NCBI GenBank assembly: GCA_900318335.1
Contig: ONKF01000007.1
Location: forward strand, 1-64,000
Length of the DNA: 64,000 bases
Source: an uncultured Prevotellaceae bacterium
GTDB lineage: Bacteria > Bacteroidota > Bacteroidia > Bacteroidales > Muribaculaceae
Reading direction: 5' to 3'
A program made the translations under genes and the position numbers. Numbering within the stretch: the stretch's first letter is position 1; each line of letters starts with the position of its first letter. The notes under the pieces were generated by a model. That model was not told the origin of the DNA. It searched no databases and saw only the letters and a program-made list of their open reading frames with translations. Shown here in pieces: positions 60,059 through 64,000 of this stretch.

Positions 60059-60462
60059 ACGAGGGAGTGGGTGTACTCTTTTTCTTTCTTCAGCATCTCC
60101 TTGATTTCCTCATAGCTCATGTTGTGGAACTCCGAGGGACGGATGCTCTTGTCGTCGATATAGAAACCTTCAAACCCGCACCAGGGCTTTCCTACAATCA
60201 CCTCATCAAAGGGGACATCATTCTTCTGCAACCAGTTGATGATATTGGGCAAGGTATAAATGTTGATTTTGCCCACGTTAGCTTCATAGGTGCGCATCTG
60301 GCGACTGGAGTGGATAATAATCTGGAAACCTTCGGCCTGATACTTCTTCAGCAGGTCAATCGTTTGTTGAATCGGTTTACTGTTGACGTAATCGCCATTC
60401 TCGGTTACAGATATCGTATCATCCAGATCGACAATCAGTTTCTTGACTTTATTCAAATCCAT
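60055..60462 (-). CDS. Small HAD-superfamily hydrolase of capsule loci
   Basis: 135 residues. HAD motif I is VDLDDT (D12, D14). The SSRQMRTYEAN segment (52-62) and the VGKPWCGFEGFYIDDKSIRPSEF block (about 90-112), with D103 and D104, give the remaining acidic site. The lack of a cap domain points to a phosphatase for a small or polymeric phosphate. Four-base overlap with the downstream fusion gene makes it part of the same module. Confidence 0.85.
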   Translation of the reverse strand: MDLNKVKKLIVDLDDTISVTENGDYVNSKPIQQTIDLLKKYQAEGFQIIIHSSRQMRTYEANVGKINIYTLPNIINWLQKNDVPFDEVIVGKPWCGFEGFYIDDKSIRPSEFHNMSYEEIKEMLKKEKEYTHSLV

Positions 60463-60487
60463 ATTTCAATTCTTAATGATTTATCGT

Positions 60488-61579
60488 TTACAAATTATTG
60501 GCAAGAAATGCCATGCTTTTCTCGCGTTCGGCAGCCAGCAGGCCATGGACCTTGCCCCAATCGGTTTCCACAGCGACTGGAATTGCCGTCAAGTCGGTTA
60601 ACAGCCGCTCCTCAAGGCCGAGTGACCGGAGCAAGTTATAGATTCTCGTATTACCCCGACCAGCATTCCCAATGTTGTAGAAATCCCGGCCAAAAAGGAT
60701 GCTGAACACTGTACCATGAAACGAGTCGGTCACCACGACTGTGGCACGGCTCAGCATGGCCAACCATTGCCCAACACTCAATGTCGATTTCCATCCGGCC
60801 GAGAACATTCTCACCTGGAGGCCTCTGGATGCGGCCAATTGGTTAACAAAGGCTTCTACCTCGGGGGAGACGTCGAGACAATAAACAGCCAAATAGGGTT
60901 CTCCCCCATCCCACTCATGGTCAATGATGCTGTTATAGCCCTGGGCATCAAGCAACATCGTTGGGTCTACTACACACTCGGCATCCACTTTCAGGTGGTC
61001 ATGGCACAGGGCGACACCGCTCTGCTCCCTTACCGATACCGCATCCATCTGTTGAGCCAGGGCGGCACATCTCGCGGTCTGCTCTGGGGTGTATTCCCAC
61101 TGGTCCACACCAAACGAAGCAGCATATGCCACACGTTTCAACTTAAACCCCACAGCAAAGGCCAGATACATGTCTTCAAGATGGTCTCCGTTGTACTTAG
61201 CTCGCCACACCTGGTCGCTGCCGACGACAAGGGCATCGAGTCCATATCGCTTAACGACATTGCGTTTATAGTCCCACATGACCCTGGTCTTGTCGATTTG
61301 CTCCTCGACAAAACGTCCCAGCAGCTCATAACGCAATGCGCCCTTATAGGGGTGCGGCATCTCGGCCTTGTGACCCGTCATACGCTTTATGCCGGCACGC
61401 AGGCAATTGAACCAGTAGTGGACGGTGGAATAACGCTGGTAGGCATCGATTGTGATTGGCTCGTGACCGAGGCTTTTGAGCGCCTGTTGCAACGCCCAGT
61501 TCTGCAAGATGCCGCCGTAATTCATCTCCAACGGCTGTGTCACGATTCCCACCCGCATAGTGCTATTCCTGAAAGTCAA
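60488..61579 (-). CDS. Polysaccharide pyruvyl transferase family protein
   Basis: 363 residues. Transfers an enolpyruvyl group to a sugar to make an acidic ketal. The GIVTQPLEMNYGGILQNWALQQAL start, VVGSDQVWR (about 117) and VVTDSFHGTVFSILFGRDF (about 285) are the family marks. ATG 61579 overlaps the upstream stop by four bases; a second ATG at 61558 fits the family's usual start equally well. It adds negative charge to the polysaccharide. Confidence 0.92.
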   Translation of the reverse strand: MTFRNSTMRVGIVTQPLEMNYGGILQNWALQQALKSLGHEPITIDAYQRYSTVHYWFNCLRAGIKRMTGHKAEMPHPYKGALRYELLGRFVEEQIDKTRVMWDYKRNVVKRYGLDALVVGSDQVWRAKYNGDHLEDMYLAFAVGFKLKRVAYAASFGVDQWEYTPEQTARCAALAQQMDAVSVREQSGVALCHDHLKVDAECVVDPTMLLDAQGYNSIIDHEWDGGEPYLAVYCLDVSPEVEAFVNQLAASRGLQVRMFSAGWKSTLSVGQWLAMLSRATVVVTDSFHGTVFSILFGRDFYNIGNAGRGNTRIYNLLRSLGLEERLLTDLTAIPVAVETDWGKVHGLLAAEREKSMAFLANNL

Positions 61580-62577
61580 CTCTGCTTATATCCTTCTTGC
61601 TCAAACCGCGATGCACACCTTTTAGCGTGGATTGAATAAAGAGGCGCATACAGGGCAGGAAGGTGATAAAAGCCGTACAAAGCCAATTTTACAGGCAAAC
61701 TGAGGTCGCTGTGCAGCATCTCGTCCACGGTCTGCTTATAGACCTTGGTGATCTTTTCCTTGGCTTGACCATACAGGCTGCTGCCACGGAACAAGTGACG
61801 TGTCGACAACAAGTATTTGTAGGTGTATAACAGACACCATGACCGGTAATTACGATACTCCTGTGGTATCTCGTTCAGGCACATCAGATAGGTTTCCAAG
61901 CGGTTGACAATGTTCATGTTCAAGCCATTTGCCTGGCGGGTAATTGATGTGGGCCTGAGGCGGTAGCCATAGAGCTGTCGCTCGATAACCGAAATCTTTT
62001 TCACCTTCATCAAGACCCTTGTCATCCACTCGATATCCTCTGCGTCCACGGTCTTAAAGGGCAGGTCCTCAATGAGCGTCCGCCTGTAGAGCTTATTCCA
62101 GACAACAGGATAGCCAAACTCATTTTTCGCAAACAGGCATTGCATGTATTCCTCTTGAGTTATGGTATGCAAGACCGGTTCCCTCTCCATGGCGGTCGAG
62201 GTTACCTCGCCATTGTCATCTATCGTATAAGCCCGGACTAATGCCACGTCACTATCGGATGAATCAAGGGCATTTTTCATCATCTCAAGCATCTGGGGGT
62301 GAATCACGTCATCTCCGTCAATGAAGATCACATACTCACCCTGGGCTTTCTTAAAGCCATTGTTCCTTGCGACACCGATGCCTGCATTCTCCTGATGAAG
62401 AACGGTAATGCGCTCATCCCGTGATGAATACTCGTCACATATCGAGCCAGAGCTATCAGTGGCTCCGTCATCGACAAGTATCAGTTCAAAGTCCTGGCAC
62501 GACGAGCCCAAAATGCTGTCGACGCAGGGAACGAGGTACTTCTCGATGTTATATACCGGGACAATAATCGAAATCAT
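61576..62577 (-). CDS. Glycosyltransferase family 2 (first gene of the locus)
   Basis: 333 residues. GT-A signatures: ISIIVPVYNIEKYLVPCVDSI, LVDDGATDSSG and the metal motif FIDGDDVIHPQ. The C-terminal part has basic and hydrophobic helices. As the most upstream leftward gene it follows a leader of about 235 bases from the box at 62816-62823. The pyruvyltransferase gene overlaps its end. Confidence 0.93.
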   Translation of the reverse strand: MISIIVPVYNIEKYLVPCVDSILGSSCQDFELILVDDGATDSSGSICDEYSSRDERITVLHQENAGIGVARNNGFKKAQGEYVIFIDGDDVIHPQMLEMMKNALDSSDSDVALVRAYTIDDNGEVTSTAMEREPVLHTITQEEYMQCLFAKNEFGYPVVWNKLYRRTLIEDLPFKTVDAEDIEWMTRVLMKVKKISVIERQLYGYRLRPTSITRQANGLNMNIVNRLETYLMCLNEIPQEYRNYRSWCLLYTYKYLLSTRHLFRGSSLYGQAKEKITKVYKQTVDEMLHSDLSLPVKLALYGFYHLPALYAPLYSIHAKRCASRFEQEGYKQS

Positions 62578-62812
62578 GGGATAATCCTATCAATAAGCCC
62601 TATTGAAACTCTTAATTCAGGCCCTAACGAGCGACCCTAAGCAAGGCATACGATTAGGGTCACCAATTCTTGCCGAACCAGTGAACCAGTGGAGAGCGGG
62701 TAAAGCTGTGGACACTATCGCAGTAGTCATTATCAGCAAGTTACCTGTGCTATGTCTTGAATATCGCATCCCCAAACGCACGTACGCGCGAGAGAAAACA
62801 CAAACATTCAAG
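62578..62812 (-). other. Long 5' leader of the polysaccharide operon
   Basis: About 235 bases between the predicted transcription start and the first glycosyltransferase gene, with no open frame I can support. GACCCTAA (62633-62640) and TTAGGGTC (62654-62661) form a perfect 8-bp hairpin. Bacteroides capsule operons often have leaders acted on by UpxY antiterminators, but no upxY-like gene is in the window. Confidence 0.5.
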
Positions 62813-62815
62813 ATG

Positions 62816-62823
62816 CAAAAGTA
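62816..62823 (-). promoter_or_regulatory. -7 box of the polysaccharide operon
   Basis: TACTTTTG on the minus strand matches TAnnTTTG. No inverted repeats of the invertible-promoter type were seen around it by eye. Confidence 0.5.
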
Positions 62824-63065
62824 GGTTTTTTCATCGACATCTGCAAATTTGCCGTCAATAAAGTGGCCAACCTCTTTCTGAGTTACGACAAACGCCGATC
62901 TCCAAATCTGAATAAAAATACGCCATAATCATAAAAAAATGCGTGGCACTGAGTACTCAAGTTGCGGCAGACACCAGAACGCCTTGGTTGATTGATTTGC
63001 ACTTTTCTATATCAAAAACCACTATTTCGGCCACAATATCTAACAATTTACTGATTTTTTAATTA

Positions 63066-63082
63066 TTGATATTGCATATCAA
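63066..63082. promoter_or_regulatory. Perfect dyad overlapping the -33 element (candidate operator)
   Basis: TTGATAT, TGC, ATATCAA: a 17-base perfect dyad. The -33 TTG (63072-63074) lies inside it, so a protein bound here would block or contact RNA polymerase. Confidence 0.5.
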
Positions 63083-63102
63083 AATAAATCATCCTATATT
63101 TG
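63072..63102 (+). promoter_or_regulatory. Promoter of the LRR protein gene
   Basis: TTG (63072-63074), a 20-base spacer and TATATTTG (63095-63102) match both elements. The leader is about 150 bases, longer than most here. Confidence 0.7.
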
Positions 63103-63254
63103 CGCTTGAATCGTTGCAGCTATTCTGCAATGGACTGAATTCAAGTCATTCTCGTAATGAGCATTATTATGTTCTTGTATAAAACGAACAATGATTTCCA
63201 TTCTGGTAGGCTAAGGATAATATTCATTAATTTCAATAAATAAATTTTCTATCT

Positions 63255-64000
63255 ATGATGAAACGGTTTCTATCTCGATCGTGCACGACTGTGCTAATGG
63301 CGCTAATGTGCGCCTTATGGGCACAGGCCAGCGTGACGCTCAACTCGGCCAATTTCCCCGATGTCCGATTCAGGGAAGCGTTGACCAGCGCAACGGGCGT
63401 CAGCGAGGGAGGCACCATTAACGAGGCCACCCTCACCACCCTGGATGTCTCTAACAAGGGCATCACAAACCTCACGGGCCTTGAATTATTGACAGGCCTT
63501 ACCTATCTGGACATCAGTGGCAACAACCTTGCGACCGGTGCCAACATTACAGGATTAACGGCGCTCACAACCCTCAAGGCCAGCAACTGCAATCTTGTTT
63601 CTCTAGCTGGCAACACAGGGACCAGCAATGTGACTCATCAAACAGGGTCAGGTCTTACTATCAGCGCCAACAACGTTAATCTAATCTATTTAGACATATC
63701 CCACAATCCTAATTTCTACTCCAGTAGTAACCTACAATATCTCACAAAGCTGGAGACATTGGTAATGCACCACTGCACCAACTTTGACTTTTGGGGCACC
63801 CCTGGCAACTACATGTCCAGCCTCAAGTATGTTGACGTGAGCTATTGCACCAACATGGACCGCATCTTCCTGCCAGCAGCCACAAATCTTGAAGTGCTCA
63901 AAGCGGTGGGATTAACTAAACTCAAGGGCTTCAGGTCCAAGAGTTCACTGACATCATCTCAGCAATACCGCATCGTCCTGAATGATCAATTGGCCACCCT
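63255..64000 (+). CDS. Secreted leucine-rich-repeat protein (partial, C-terminus cut by window edge)
   Basis: 248 residues visible from ATG 63255 (a second ATG follows directly). Signal peptide about 1-25 (MMKRFLSRSCTT to LWAQA). The mature part begins with a NFPDVRFREAL segment that is common before LRR blocks in Bacteroidales surface proteins. LRR units then follow: ITNLTGLELLTGLTYLDISG, ITGLTALTTLKASNC and LKYVDVSYCTNMD. A dockerin-like or T9SS tail may follow, but the end is outside the window. Probably a surface binding protein. No stop codon is seen before the edge. Confidence 0.9.
   Translation, partial: MMKRFLSRSCTTVLMALMCALWAQASVTLNSANFPDVRFREALTSATGVSEGGTINEATLTTLDVSNKGITNLTGLELLTGLTYLDISGNNLATGANITGLTALTTLKASNCNLVSLAGNTGTSNVTHQTGSGLTISANNVNLIYLDISHNPNFYSSSNLQYLTKLETLVMHHCTNFDFWGTPGNYMSSLKYVDVSYCTNMDRIFLPAATNLEVLKAVGLTKLKGFRSKSSLTSSQQYRIVLNDQLAT

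Larger units (their letters stand above)
62824..63254. other. Divergent intergenic region before the LRR protein gene
   Basis: About 430 bases without a gene. It holds the promoter and dyad at 63066-63102 and the 150-base leader of the LRR gene (63103-63254). The remainder (62824-63065) is A/T-rich with nothing I can name. Confidence 0.55.

Noticed and set aside
62816-63102. Invertible promoter of the Bacteroides capsule type
   Set aside because: No pair of inverted repeats flanking a promoter was found by eye; the 63066-63082 dyad has no partner copy.

Overview
The window looks like chromosomal DNA of an anaerobic gut-type member of the order Bacteroidales, most likely Prevotellaceae or Muribaculaceae. 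Three signs point there: promoters of the Bacteroidetes type (TTG near -33, TAnnTTTG near -7), secreted proteins with dockerin-like EF-hand modules plus one type IX secretion (T9SS) tail, and a short-repeat-rich intergenic style (TTAG/CTAA runs). I cannot name a genus or species. No rRNA, tRNA, CRISPR array or insertion sequence was seen.

Region 1 (1-31 kb) is core genome mixed with secreted proteins: partial glyA, a flavin reductase, two tandem deoxynucleoside kinases, an M23/LysM peptidase, a beta-helix protein, ispD-recG, a SUMF1-like protein, lpxH, a MIP18-family protein, HU, a 30-residue basic protein, a structured RNA segment and RNase G. These are followed by the ornithine-to-glutamate pair rocD and pruA, an esterase, rlmN, two tandem endonuclease I-family secreted nucleases, rpiB, valS, marC and a secreted protein with an almost exact internal duplication.

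Region 2 (31.4-62.6 kb) is one long leftward surface-polysaccharide locus of about 30 genes. Transcription appears to begin near 62.82 kb after a roughly 240-nt leader. The first half (48.6-62.6 kb) holds glycosyltransferases, a pyruvyltransferase, an EpsG-type polymerase, an acyltransferase, LicD, and an unusual set of HAD hydrolase, nucleotidyltransferase-kinase fusion and second nucleotidyltransferase. The second half (41.3-48.1 kb) holds a PglC-like initiating phosphosugar transferase, a double acetyltransferase fusion, a DegT aminotransferase, an SDR, an MBL hydrolase and a broken GxxExxY gene. A last operon (31.4-41.1 kb, promoter near 41.21 kb) contains two acyl carrier proteins, a KAS III, a VOC protein, an FkbH-like protein and a glycosyltransferase, and ends with an acyltransferase, a membrane-anchored EEP-fold protein and two lipoproteins. 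Together these suggest a repeat unit built on an acylated amino sugar, with a three-carbon or other acyl group supplied by a carrier-protein pathway and a phospho-linked substituent added by LicD. No Wzx flippase and no Wza/Wzc export genes are in the window.

Region 3 (62.8-64 kb) is the divergent start of a secreted leucine-rich-repeat protein, cut by the right edge, with a perfect dyad over its promoter.
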